Source: CAYVBE01 sp964572825 (lineage in GTDB: Bacteria > Planctomycetota > Brocadiia > SM23-32). From it: 64,000 nucleotides of DNA. Of this stretch, positions 51,395 to 58,895 are shown piece after piece. Within the stretch, counting starts at the first letter, position 1; every line of letters starts with the position of its first letter. The translations under genes were made by a program, and so were the position numbers. Below the pieces are notes generated by a model that saw only the letters and a program-made list of their open reading frames with translations, did not search any database and was not told where the DNA came from. The stretch is taken from NCBI GenBank assembly GCA_964572825.1, contig CAZNGS010000009.1:26614-90613 (forward strand), in the 5' to 3' direction.

Positions 51395-51661
51395 ATGGCC
51401 CTCTGTAAGGCCACCAGGACGGACGGCGAGCCCTGCCAGGCTCAGGTCCAGGGGGAAGGCGGTCTCTGCTTGCGGTTTCAGGCCTTCTGGGAGTGCCTGG
51501 GCCCCTTCATGGACCGCTACGAGGAGGAGGAGCCCCGCTGGCTGGAGCTGACCCTCCTGGAGCTCATACACGGGGGATTATATTCCCTCCGTCACTACAT
51601 AGGAGCAGCCGGAGGCCCCGGACGTGTCCTGGGAGAGCCCCTGGGTGGAGATTCAGTATGA
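51395..51661 (+). CDS. Small CKAT-type Cys protein
   Basis: 88 residues. The start MALCKATRTDGEPCQAQ follows the C-K-A-T-x-x-x-G-x-P-C-x-A pattern of small zinc-binding-like proteins common on phages and mobile elements, usually with a later C-x-x-H; here one more Cys (GGLC) appears and the His is missing. The second half is acidic then helical. Its 3' end overlaps the next ORF in another frame, and the two may once have been one gene, separated by a frameshift near 51600. Unknown function. Confidence 0.5.
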   Translation: MALCKATRTDGEPCQAQVQGEGGLCLRFQAFWECLGPFMDRYEEEEPRWLELTLLELIHGGLYSLRHYIGAAGGPGRVLGEPLGGDSV

Positions 51662-51945
51662 CGTGAAGTGGAACTGGGAGGCCCACGAGCGCGACGAGGC
51701 CCACATCATATACAGAAGGGTGACGGAGGAGGACCTGGCCAACGAGAACCGGAAACGGAACCTGGCAGCGGGCCTCCTCCTGAAGCACAGAACCCATTAC
51801 GTCCTGGACCAGCTCACGCGCTGGGCCGCCTGGCTGAAGCGGGGTAAAGAGTACGTCCCGTTCCTGCCGGCGGACCTCCGGGAGGAGCTGGATGCCCTGG
51901 CGGAAAAGGAGAGGGGCGCCCGCCTGGACGAGCTTTACCGACCGT
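51624..51945 (+). pseudogene. Chimeric ORF of unknown function, truncated at a recombination junction
   Basis: GTG 51624 opens a frame giving SWESPWVEIQYDVKWNWEAH, then a helical, charged stretch (ENRKRNLAAGLLLKHRTHYV, KERGARLDELY). At about 51935-51945 the meaningful sequence switches to another frame, encoding the tail of an unrelated exported protein. The ORF itself runs on without sense to 52307, overlapping the maturase gene. Not recognised. Confidence 0.4.
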
Positions 51946-52131
51946 GGCATCCTCAAGATCAACGGCGTGCCGGTCTGGATCAGCTCGAAACGCCTGAAGG
52001 GCTGGGACGTGGACGAGGTGTGGCGTCGCGTCTACTTGCGCAAGGGCCTCAACCGTATCCTCTACCGGGTGGAGAACGGCTGGATCTACGTGGGTTTCAG
52101 CATGGTGTTGCGCCTGGAAAAGCCGGATTGA
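51934..52131 (+). pseudogene. C-terminal fragment of an exported planctomycete-type protein
   Basis: Encodes TDRGILKINGVPVWISSKRL and then VYLRKGLNRILYRVENGWIYVG up to LEKPD and stop. This matches the last beta-domain (K-x-N-G ... L-R-K-G-x-N-R-x-L-x-K-V-x-N-G-x) found at the ends of large PQQ- or CBM-bearing secreted proteins. No start, signal or upstream domain remains. It is joined directly to the unrelated ORF at 51624-51945. Confidence 0.6.
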
Positions 52132-52139
52132 GCGCGCCT

Positions 52140-53747
52140 TCAGCGCCCGGGCCCTTCCACCGGCTCCAGAAAGCAGTGCGGATCGCGCTCCTCGAAGATA
52201 TCGAGCCCCAGCCCCTGAGCCACGGCCAGGCAGCCGCCGCAGAAAGGCCTGAGCTCGCACGCCCCGCAGGCCGCCGTTCCATCGCGATAGCGCTGTGCCA
52301 CCTCTGAATCGTAGATAGCCGCAATATCCTGCTCGAACACGTTACCCAGCAAAGAGGGGAACTTGCGGCAGGCGTGCGCCTGCCCGTCCGGCAGGAGGGC
52401 GAGGAAGTTGAATGCGGCGCCGCAGCCGAAGCCGGTGCAACCACCGAACGGCTCCCTGTCCCGCCGATGGAGAACGATGTTGATGAGGTTGTCTTTGAAC
52501 CCGAGAACGGGGTTGTCTCGCGCCGCGGCCACGTACTCTTCCAGAAAGCGGGCAAACCGCTCGCGGGAGGGTAGAGCCAGGTCCGCCCCCTCGCCGACGG
52601 GCGATAGGCGGTTGAACGTGAACGAATCCGCCCTGTTCCGCAGAAGCTCCGCCAGCGGCAGCACCTGATCGATGTTGTCCGCGGTGAGCGTGAGCATAAC
52701 GGCCGAGCCCATGCCCTCCTCTCTGAGAAGCTCCAGGAACTCGATCACCCGGTCGAACTGACCGCGCCCGCGGATCTCGTCGTTGTGCTCGCGCAGCCCC
52801 TCCAGGCTCACCTGATAGTAGCGGGGCGGCTGGATCTCCATGATCCGGCGCACCTGCTCGCGCGAGGCCGGGTTGCCCAGGATCGAGGTGGTGAACCAGC
52901 GATCGGCGGCGGCCCGATACAGGTCGTAGAAAGCCGGATGCAGCAGCGGGTTGCCGCCGGTGAAGCTGACGCTTCCCCGGACGTTCCGGTTTCGGCAGAA
53001 CCCGGCCAGATCATCGAGGATGTGCATTCCCTGCTCCAGGCTCAGCGGCGACCGGTCCGTGCGGTCGTAGCAGTGCCTGCAGTGCAGGTCGCACTTCTGG
53101 GTGATGTGCCACTGGAGGGTGAAGGCGTTGGCCGTCTCGGCCTCGCCCGCCACGTACCGGTTGCCTGCCGGGGACCGGCGGATGCGGGACGCCGGCCCGA
53201 TGACAAATCCCTCCCGCACCGCGTTGCGAAGTATTCCGTGGATCGCCTGGACGTGGAGCCCGCCCTGCCGGGCCGCCTCCTCGGCGGGGATATCTTCGAC
53301 CAGCATCTTGACGGCGACCAGTTCGGTATTGGCGGCGGCCTTAACGCGTGTGTCATCCGTTTCGGGATCGCGCCAGACGAGGGCGAACTCCTCCGCGTGC
53401 GGCGGCGTGACTTCCACCGTCTCATCGGACCCATCGAAAAGGGCGGCGAGCTGCCAGTCCAGATGAACCACGTCCAGGGCGGGATTGATCCGATAGGTCT
53501 CCGACTCCCGCGGCACCTCCACTTGGGCCGACTCGACGGCGCGCACTGCCTCTTCCAGGCGCGCAAGATCGGACAGGAACGGGGGCACGTGTGGATCGTC
53601 GGGCAATTCGTCCGCCTTCTGGCTCAGCGGCGTGGGCTCCTCGGTCGCGCTCAGATCGGCCACGAGGCTTTTCCATGCGTTTGGCCCCAGGCACCGGCGA
53701 CACACCGGATAGAGGTCTGCGAGGCCCGACCGGCCGACGGCACCCAT
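52140..53747 (-). CDS. Radical SAM/SPASM peptide maturase, SbtM-like
   Basis: 535 residues from ATG 53747; a TTG at 53816 would add 23. N-terminal region (1-200) starts with LYPVCRRCLG, then an acidic, unassigned part. The radical SAM barrel follows, with HITQKCDLHCRHCYD (C-x3-C-x2-C cluster) and SFTGGNPLLHP. The C-terminal SPASM region has GCTGFGCGAAF, HACRKFPSLLGN and ACGACELRPFCGGC for two auxiliary Fe-S clusters. This layout and wording resemble the thio(seleno)oxazole-modification maturase SbtM. It follows a Cys-Gly-repeat precursor gene on the same strand, so its substrate is very probably that peptide. Chemistry not provable here. Confidence 0.85.
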   Translation of the reverse strand: MGAVGRSGLADLYPVCRRCLGPNAWKSLVADLSATEEPTPLSQKADELPDDPHVPPFLSDLARLEEAVRAVESAQVEVPRESETYRINPALDVVHLDWQLAALFDGSDETVEVTPPHAEEFALVWRDPETDDTRVKAAANTELVAVKMLVEDIPAEEAARQGGLHVQAIHGILRNAVREGFVIGPASRIRRSPAGNRYVAGEAETANAFTLQWHITQKCDLHCRHCYDRTDRSPLSLEQGMHILDDLAGFCRNRNVRGSVSFTGGNPLLHPAFYDLYRAAADRWFTTSILGNPASREQVRRIMEIQPPRYYQVSLEGLREHNDEIRGRGQFDRVIEFLELLREEGMGSAVMLTLTADNIDQVLPLAELLRNRADSFTFNRLSPVGEGADLALPSRERFARFLEEYVAAARDNPVLGFKDNLINIVLHRRDREPFGGCTGFGCGAAFNFLALLPDGQAHACRKFPSLLGNVFEQDIAAIYDSEVAQRYRDGTAACGACELRPFCGGCLAVAQGLGLDIFEERDPHCFLEPVEGPGR

Positions 53748-53909
53748 CTCCTCTGGCCCCCGATTCGGTCCCGGCGAAGGGAATGCAGATGGAAGGGAAC
53801 CGGTCCCTTGGGACAAGCGGACCGATTCCCCCCGCCTTCATGATGAATGGGACAGGGGTGAGGTTAGTGCAGCGTGGTTTCAGCCCCCTGCCCGGTTTGC
53901 GTGATCCCA

Positions 53910-53933
53910 CCGGGAGACCTGCTGACCTCCCGG
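53910..53933 (-). terminator. Hairpin between precursor and maturase genes
   Basis: 7-bp perfect stem CCGGGAG/CTCCCGG with a 10-nt loop, extendable with mismatches, in the 235-bp gap. No T-run follows. Likely partial terminator or mRNA-stabilising hairpin giving more precursor than maturase. Confidence 0.45.
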
Positions 53934-53982
53934 GCGGTCGGCTGAGCGTGACAAATGCTCACGCAGAAGAGCGACGTATCCC

Positions 53983-54183
53983 TCACTCGGTGGAGGACCC
54001 GCAGGAACCTTGCCCGCATGAGCCCTGCCCGCAGGAATGCTCGCCTTCCTCGGACTGCTTCTTGTGGCCGCACGAGTTGCAACTGCTCGTCCCGGCGCAG
54101 CCGGTGGACACGATGGTCGCGCCGGCCAGCAGTCCCGCCACGCTCAGCGTTGCCAGAGTCCTGGCTATAGTCCGCTTATCCAA
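53983..54183 (-). CDS. Cys-Gly-repeat RiPP precursor, SbtA-like, with secretion/lipoprotein leader
   Basis: 66 residues, TTG start with AGGGGGAAG 5-6 nt upstream. Residues 1-28 are a signal-like leader (TIARTLATLSVAGLLAGATI) ending in lipobox STGC (Cys29). CNSCGHKK holds Cys35 and Cys38; an acidic linker follows; then SCGQGSCGQGSCGSSTE with Cys51, 56 and 61 spaced exactly five apart. Resembles selenobiotic/SbtA precursors, whose Cys (or Sec) near Gly are targets of the SbtM maturase, and also outwardly the HvfA copper-peptide precursors with EGKCG repeats; no DUF692 enzyme is present here. First gene of the operon. Confidence 0.75.
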   Translation of the reverse strand: MDKRTIARTLATLSVAGLLAGATIVSTGCAGTSSCNSCGHKKQSEEGEHSCGQGSCGQGSCGSSTE

Positions 54184-54217
54184 TGCACTTCCCCCTTGCA
54201 GAAACAGAGATTAGATC

Positions 54218-54237
54218 ATCTGCACCCCAGTGCAGAT
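54218..54237 (-). promoter_or_regulatory. 5'-leader hairpin of the RiPP transcript
   Basis: ATCTGCAC-TGGG-GTGCAGAT, an 8-bp perfect stem with a 4-nt loop, lying about 6-25 nt from the predicted transcript 5' end. May protect the mRNA or bind a regulator. Confidence 0.5.
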
Positions 54238-54249
54238 CCCCTATTTCTG

Positions 54250-54278
54250 ATCTTAGCGATAGGATTTAGCTGTGTCAA
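54250..54278 (-). promoter_or_regulatory. Consensus promoter of the RiPP operon
   Basis: Minus-strand TTGACA (54278-54273), 17 bp, TAAGAT (54255-54250). One of the best sigma-70 promoters in the window; predicted start about 54243, leader about 60 nt. Confidence 0.75.
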
Positions 54279-55001
54279 CGGAATCGCGGCGGAGTTTCCC
54301 CGCCATTTCCACAGGCCGGAGCGCGCGCAAAGGGAAGCGGTTGCCGGCAGGCGCGCGATGCCGCCTTTACGGTTTCGATAGCCGGCCTTCCTGCCCGTAA
54401 AGCAACCGATGGATGCCATCGGCCGCTGCGTCGTGCAAAAACGGGGCGACCTGATAGAGTCGCTTCAGCCCGACTCGGAGCACCGGTTTGGCGAACGTCC
54501 TGAGTCGCCCGCGGTGCGGGCTGTGGTTTCATTCACATGCCTTTCCCCAGGGCTCTCCCGCACAGCGGGATCACCCCGGGCTAACCTTGAGACGGCCCTT
54601 ACGGGCCTGAGGACAACGGAAACGTTCCCGCCGGATAGCTGAGGCGTCTCGCCTCAGCAATGGCGGAGACAAGAACCTGTCTGTGTGCCTGTCTGCGTGC
54701 GACGCACAGGCAGGCGACGCACAGGCAGGCCGGAAAACATTTGGTTCAGACCACTTAGCCCCGGCCCTGGGTCAGCCGGGAGGCGAACCGGGTAATCGGT
54801 CGTTTGATTCTGTGATGGAGCCAGCTATGCTCGCCTGGGGGTGATTCCTCCCGTCGAGATTCCCCGAAAACGCCTCGTGATCAGTCGTACCTTACCGGAC
54901 AATCACCTTTCCGCACCCCTCGAACGGGAGGCCCTGGTATGCGGGCACTTCCCGATCACCTCGCCTGATTTTTGGGGAAACTTCTGCATCCTGGCTCCCC
55001 T
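54279..55001. other. Non-coding, repeat-rich stretch
   Basis: About 720 bp without a supportable gene. It contains one copy of a dispersed hairpin repeat (54546-54583), an 8-bp perfect hairpin CTGAGGCG-TCT-CGCCTCAG (54639-54657), and a perfect 15-bp tandem duplication GACGCACAGGCAGGC (54701-54715, 54716-54730). The stretch 54731-55001 shows nothing else recognisable. Confidence 0.6.
54546..54640 (+). repeat. Dispersed intergenic hairpin repeat, copy A
   Basis: Core of 38 bp (54546-54583), from CCCAGGG to GGGCTA, with an internal CCCGC-ACA-GCGGG hairpin. It matches the minus strand of 63357-63394 at 34 of 38 positions. A second hairpin unit (GGCCCTTACGGGCC) follows as in copy B. Confidence 0.75.
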
Positions 55002-55029
55002 TTGCACCCGGGTGCCAGACGGCTATACT
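55002..55029 (+). promoter_or_regulatory. Promoter of the truncated Tat-leader ORF
   Basis: TTGCAC (55002-55007), 16 bp, TATACT (55024-55029); predicted start about 55036, followed by AAGGAG at about 55060. Confidence 0.55.
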
Positions 55030-55070
55030 CCATCCCTGTGGCCGATTCACTTTCTCCCCAAGGAGTTGCC

Positions 55071-55175
55071 GTGGTCGGTTGGAAGCGGCGGGACTTCCTC
55101 AAGACGTGGGGGCCGGGTCTTTTCGGAATTGCGGCGCGGGGCACAGCCGTGATGATCGCCGGGCCGCACCTTTAG
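55071..55175 (+). pseudogene. Orphan twin-arginine signal peptide, 34 codons
   Basis: GTG 55071, 5 nt after AAGGAG, encodes VVGWKRRDFLKTWGPG, then a hydrophobic stretch and AGPHL before TAG. RRDFLK is a textbook Tat motif (RRxFLK), normally heading a folded secreted enzyme. Nothing follows: the frame ends inside the 3' end of the convergent ATPase gene (3-bp overlap of stops). Promoter and ribosome binding site are intact, so this is probably a gene whose body was deleted, although a short Tat peptide could still be made. Confidence 0.6.
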
Positions 55176-55864
55176 TTGAGGCGACCACCGGGGCCATAGT
55201 CTCCCAAAGAGCAGCCGTCCAGCCGGCCATCCCGCAGGCGGAGGGTCCGTTCGGTAACCTGGCCCAGGAAATCCGTGTCGTGAGAGACGGCCAGAATTGC
55301 CACCTCCTGGTCATTGAGTATGTCGAGCAGGTGTTCCACGATGTCGCGGTCCAGCCCGGCCGTGGGTTCGTCCAGGAGCAGGGCCTCCGGCTCCATCGCC
55401 AGGACTGTGGCCAGGGAGACCAGCCGCTTCTCGCCCTCCGAGAGTTTGTAGGTCACCCGATCGGCGTAGCCCTCCAGACCCAATGAGGCGAGAGTCCGCC
55501 GGGCTGTGCGGCGCGCCTGCTCTGGGCTCTTGCCCAGGTTGAGGGGGCCAAACGCGACATCCTCCTCCACGGTGGGGCAGAAGAGTTGATCTTCCGGTTC
55601 CTGGAACAGCAGCCCCACTGCGGCCCGCACTTCCCGGAAGTCCTTCTCGCTCTCCCGGGCCCGTCCGAAGGCCACTACCCGACCCTCGTCGGGGCGGAGC
55701 AAGCCCACGGCCAGGTGCAGCAGGGTGGTCTTGCCGCTGCCGTTGGAGCCGACCAACGCTACCCGTTCGCCGGGCCGCAGCTGAAAGCTCGCTTCGCACA
55801 GGACCGGCCGGGCTCCATCGTAGGAGAAGCCGACCTCGTCGAAGTGCAGCAGTGGTTCGTTCAT
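55172..55864 (-). CDS. cbiO: ECF-type nickel/cobalt transporter ATPase
   Basis: 230 residues from ATG 55864. ABC ATPase with Walker A LVGSNGSGKTTLL, Q-loop LLFQEPEDQLF (typical CbiO wording), signature KLSEGEKRLVSLATVLAMEP (LSGGQ position reads LSEGE), Walker B ALLLDEPTAGLD, and switch His VSHDTDF. Energises the CbiQ/NikM complex. The SGG to SEG change in the signature is seen in CbiO relatives. ATG overlaps the cbiQ stop. Confidence 0.92.
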   Translation of the reverse strand: MNEPLLHFDEVGFSYDGARPVLCEASFQLRPGERVALVGSNGSGKTTLLHLAVGLLRPDEGRVVAFGRARESEKDFREVRAAVGLLFQEPEDQLFCPTVEEDVAFGPLNLGKSPEQARRTARRTLASLGLEGYADRVTYKLSEGEKRLVSLATVLAMEPEALLLDEPTAGLDRDIVEHLLDILNDQEVAILAVSHDTDFLGQVTERTLRLRDGRLDGCSLGDYGPGGRLN

Positions 55865-56610
55865 AGCAGCTCCAGGGCGAGAAGTGCCGCGAACAGGGCA
55901 CCGCAGATGCCGCCGAAAGCGGCGTCCAGCCGGCTGTAGGCCAACCCTTCCAACACGTGGAAACGACCGTCGAAGCCCCGACATTTCATCGCATGCATGA
56001 TGCGCTCGGACCGCTCGAAGCTCCTCACCAGCAGCATCCCCACCAGGTAGCCCAGGCTGCGATAGGTGTGCAGGTTGAGCCCGGGGTGGAAACAACGGAT
56101 CTTCATCGCCTCCCGGAGCCGGCGGTACTCGTGGTGCAGAACGTCCACGTATCGCACGGTGAAAAAGTAGAGCTGCGTCAGCTTGGCTGGCAGCCCCAGC
56201 CGGTGCAGCGCCCGTCCCAGCCGGGTGGGCTCCTCGGTGCTGAGCAGTGCGGTGAAGATCAGCACGATGCCGTTGGCCTTCAGGGCCACGGTGCCGGCCC
56301 GCGCCAGTCCCGGCCGGCTCAACTCCAGCCCGGCCACCCGGAAGGCCGTCGGCCCGTCCGCCGTCAGCGGCAGCACCAGGCCCAAAAGAAGAACGAACGC
56401 ATTCACCGCGACCAGGCGCCGTCCCGTGGGCCGTACCGGCAATCGGGCCAGCACGGCGAAGACCAGCCCCCCCGCGAGACCTGCCGCCGGGGACGCAGGT
56501 CCCCCGCTCACCGCTATGAGCGTGCAGAGGCCGAGGGCCGCGATGATCCGCGCCCGCGGGTCCAGGCGGCCGATCAGGCTCCGCCGCTGAAAGAAGGTTT
56601 CACAGACCAT
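55861..56610 (-). CDS. cbiQ: ECF-type transporter transmembrane T component
   Basis: 249 residues with five or six membrane segments. The coupling helices with Ala-Arg-Gly-like motifs appear as RLREAMKIRCFHP and SERIMHAMKCRGFDG, which dock on the ATPases. N-terminal LIGRLDPRARIIAALG is typical of CbiQ. Lies between the NikL-like gene and cbiO with a 4-bp overlap. Confidence 0.9.
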   Translation of the reverse strand: MVCETFFQRRSLIGRLDPRARIIAALGLCTLIAVSGGPASPAAGLAGGLVFAVLARLPVRPTGRRLVAVNAFVLLLGLVLPLTADGPTAFRVAGLELSRPGLARAGTVALKANGIVLIFTALLSTEEPTRLGRALHRLGLPAKLTQLYFFTVRYVDVLHHEYRRLREAMKIRCFHPGLNLHTYRSLGYLVGMLLVRSFERSERIMHAMKCRGFDGRFHVLEGLAYSRLDAAFGGICGALFAALLALELL

Positions 56611-56613
56611 GGT

Positions 56614-57297
56614 TCACTTTTCCTCCCGATGGCCCGGCTCGGCCCGGGCCTCCCCTCGAGCTGTCGCATCCGTCCGCCGGAGGCGCTTGAAATACACGAT
56701 AACGGCCATCATTCCGCAGATGTAGCCGATGCCGCCCAACACGTCCCGGAACTGCACGCTCTGCCTGTAGCGGTGCAGCTCCCCCCGCAGCGGTTCGACC
56801 TCTCGGGCCACCACATCCTCCACGATTCGCCTCATCTCCTCCGGCCGGAGGGACGAACTCTCCCCCCGCCGCGCCGCCCCGGGTTCGGGGGCCGGCTTCT
56901 CCACCTCCGGGGCGCCCGGCTCCGGCGATTCGGGCTGCTTCGCGCCGGGCAGAGTGGCCGGCAGCTCCTCCGCCTTCACGGTGTATTCGGCCCGGTGCCC
57001 GCCCTCGGTCTCCAGGACCAGCGTGTGGTCGCACCGGCGCGCGGCCCGGAACTGGAACCGCCCCCCTTCGTCGGTCGTGACCCGCCCCAGCCTCTCCCCC
57101 TGCGGACCAAGCACCCGGACGGTGGCGTTCTTCGCCTTCCCGCCTCCGGAGAAATAGGCCCAGCCCTCGATGGTCCGGCCCCTGGCGCTGCCGTACACGA
57201 TCAATCCATGCCCGTAGACCGCCGGGCCCGACAGGAAGCCGACGCAGGCTACCACGGCGAGGATGCCCGGCAGGACGCCGCTGATTCTGGGTCTCAT
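56614..57297 (-). CDS. NikL-like accessory subunit of the nickel transporter
   Basis: 227 residues. Signal or first membrane segment (LPGILAVVACVGFLSG), then GHGLIVYGSARGRTIEGWAYF and a carboxypeptidase-regulatory-like beta-sandwich (about 30-110; VTTDEGGRFQFRA), a Pro/Glu linker, a coiled region, and a C-terminal membrane segment (VLGGIGYICGMMAVIVYF). Occupies the position of CbiN/NikN between CbiM and CbiQ. The NikL type of nickel ECF systems has this build: extracytoplasmic beta-sandwich plus C-terminal anchor. Three nt upstream of cbiQ. Confidence 0.75.
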   Translation of the reverse strand: MRPRISGVLPGILAVVACVGFLSGPAVYGHGLIVYGSARGRTIEGWAYFSGGGKAKNATVRVLGPQGERLGRVTTDEGGRFQFRAARRCDHTLVLETEGGHRAEYTVKAEELPATLPGAKQPESPEPGAPEVEKPAPEPGAARRGESSSLRPEEMRRIVEDVVAREVEPLRGELHRYRQSVQFRDVLGGIGYICGMMAVIVYFKRLRRTDATARGEARAEPGHREEK

Positions 57298-57306
57298 GTG
57301 CCAATC

Positions 57307-57924
57307 TCACTCGGACGAGTGCAGCGGTGCCTGGAGCAGTTCGGGACGGACCCGTCGCAGGAACAGCACGATGAAGGCGGTCACCACGCCTTCCACCAGC
57401 ATCACCGGCAGGTGCGCGACCACAAGGCCGCCCGCCACGGCCAGGAACTCCTTCCCGGTGGTCACCAGGGCCAGGGCAGTCAGGGCGCAGGCCAGCCCGA
57501 TACCGAGCGCGCCGCAGAGGAAGCCCAGCACGCCGGCCACCGCTTTGCCGGCGGAGCGTACGCCCCGGTTGAACGCATAGTAGCAGACGACGGCCGGCAG
57601 AGCCATGTCGATGGTGTTGACGCCCAGAGCCGTCAGCCCTCCGAACCCGAACAGCAGAGACTGCAAAAACAAGCCCACCAGCAGCGCAGGGAACGCCGCC
57701 CAGCCGAGTATCAGGCCCGCCAGGCCGTTCAGCACCAGATGCGCGCTGGCCGGGGGGATGGGCACGTGAATCAAAGAGGCGACAAAGAACGCCGAGGCCA
57801 GCACGGCCACCCGGGGGATGTGCTCTTCGTCCAGCTTCCGGTAGCCGACGACGACACCGGCCGCCGTCGCGGCCGCCCCGCCGGCCAGGACCGGGGCGGA
57901 CAGTATGCCTTCGGCAATGTGCAC
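57307..57924 (-). CDS. cbiM: Nickel/cobalt-binding S component CbiM/NikM
   Basis: 205 residues from GTG 57924, so that the mature N-terminus is MHIAEGILSAPVL. The N-terminal Met-His-Ile inserts into the protein and ligates the metal in CbiM/NikM structures; that His2 is conserved here and argues for this start. Six or seven membrane segments; ASAHLVLNGLAGLILGW and GVNTIDMALPAVVCYY are family blocks. GAGGGGG lies upstream. Ni versus Co specificity cannot be decided from this alone; the NikK/NikL partners favour Ni. Confidence 0.92.
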   Translation of the reverse strand: MHIAEGILSAPVLAGGAAATAAGVVVGYRKLDEEHIPRVAVLASAFFVASLIHVPIPPASAHLVLNGLAGLILGWAAFPALLVGLFLQSLLFGFGGLTALGVNTIDMALPAVVCYYAFNRGVRSAGKAVAGVLGFLCGALGIGLACALTALALVTTGKEFLAVAGGLVVAHLPVMLVEGVVTAFIVLFLRRVRPELLQAPLHSSE

Positions 57925-57974
57925 CTGCTGACCCCCTCTTCGGGTGTGGAAAACTTCCCGACCACGGCGAGTTC

Positions 57975-58742
57975 CTACTGCATGGCCACTGTGTGGACCC
58001 ACAGCAACCCGCCCTGCTCCACCGGCACTCTCTCGCCGTCCGGGTTCTCCATCTTCTCCTCCCCCTCTACCAGGGCCGCGAATCCCCACCACCCGGCGCG
58101 AGGCATCGCATAGGAGAAAACACCGTTCTCGTCGGCCTTGATCACTTGGGTGACGAACGGCGAGGACGGCGGCTGCACCTGTTTGCCCTCATTCAGGTAT
58201 TCCACCTCGATCTCGGCGTTGGGCACGGGCTTTCCGTCGCGTTTCACGACGCCGCGGAACAGGTTGCCGGCCCACAGACCGTAAGGACGGACAAGGGGCT
58301 CTATCTCTACCGGGAAGCCCACCATCCGATCCCAGCCCTCCTCCGCGCCCATGGCGTTGACCACCACCTTGGTGTAGTGGACGATCATCTTGTCCTCGGC
58401 CGGCTCCCAGTAGGGCGCGGGCTCAAGGTAAAAGACGTGGTCGCCCGGCCGCCTGACCGGATAGGTGGTGGTGTAGGCCGTGCTGCCGTCTATCTGCCGG
58501 GCCTCCAGGGACTGCAGAAGGCCGTGTCTCTCGCCGCCCACCATCACGCCGAACTGTCGGGGCTGTCCCATCTCCATCACCGGTCCTTGCTCCATGGGAT
58601 GGGTGAACCGGATGTCGAGGCGCAACTCCTTCGAGCCCCGCAAGGTCACAATATCGGCGGACGGCTTCACCACCTGAAAGTGGGCGGTCGCGCTTGTGCA
58701 GACCAGGGCCATCGCCACCGCCAGAACCAGTGCCTTTCTCAT
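57975..58742 (-). CDS. DUF4198/NikK-like exported metal-uptake protein
   Basis: 255 residues from ATG 58742. Signal peptide MRKALVLAVAMALVCTSATA, mature protein starting HFQVVKPSADIV, with the N-terminal His typical of DUF4198 metal-binding proteins. Two beta-sandwich halves: residues 25-130 and a NikK-like second domain (about 160-250; VKRDGKPVPNAEIEVEYLNE, ADENGVFSYAMPRAGWWGFA). DUF4198 proteins (NikK) accompany nickel ECF transporters. First gene of the five-gene operon NikK-M-L-Q-O, with a promoter about 150 bp upstream. Confidence 0.85.
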   Translation of the reverse strand: MRKALVLAVAMALVCTSATAHFQVVKPSADIVTLRGSKELRLDIRFTHPMEQGPVMEMGQPRQFGVMVGGERHGLLQSLEARQIDGSTAYTTTYPVRRPGDHVFYLEPAPYWEPAEDKMIVHYTKVVVNAMGAEEGWDRMVGFPVEIEPLVRPYGLWAGNLFRGVVKRDGKPVPNAEIEVEYLNEGKQVQPPSSPFVTQVIKADENGVFSYAMPRAGWWGFAALVEGEEKMENPDGERVPVEQGGLLWVHTVAMQ

Positions 58743-58895
58743 CGTCGCGCTCCCGTCACAGGAGAAGGGGGCATCATCTGCCGACCGATTTCCAGGAGAC
58801 ATCCACGCCTGCAGCTCCGGGGCAAAGGTACGCCGGGGGCGTGACCTTAACTTCCCAGGAAAGAGGGGCCGAGACTTGATAGCACGAATAAACAA

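Noticed and set aside
53940..53985. TGA of the RiPP precursor considered as a selenocysteine codon
   Set aside because: Reading through gives EGIRRSSA-like sequence without Cys/Gly repeats and soon meets another TGA; no SECIS-like hairpin is evident just after it.
58743..58895. Possible cobalamin or nickel/cobalt riboswitch in the leader of the nickel transporter operon
   Set aside because: No B12-box or the paired G-rich elements of the NiCo class could be recognised by eye.
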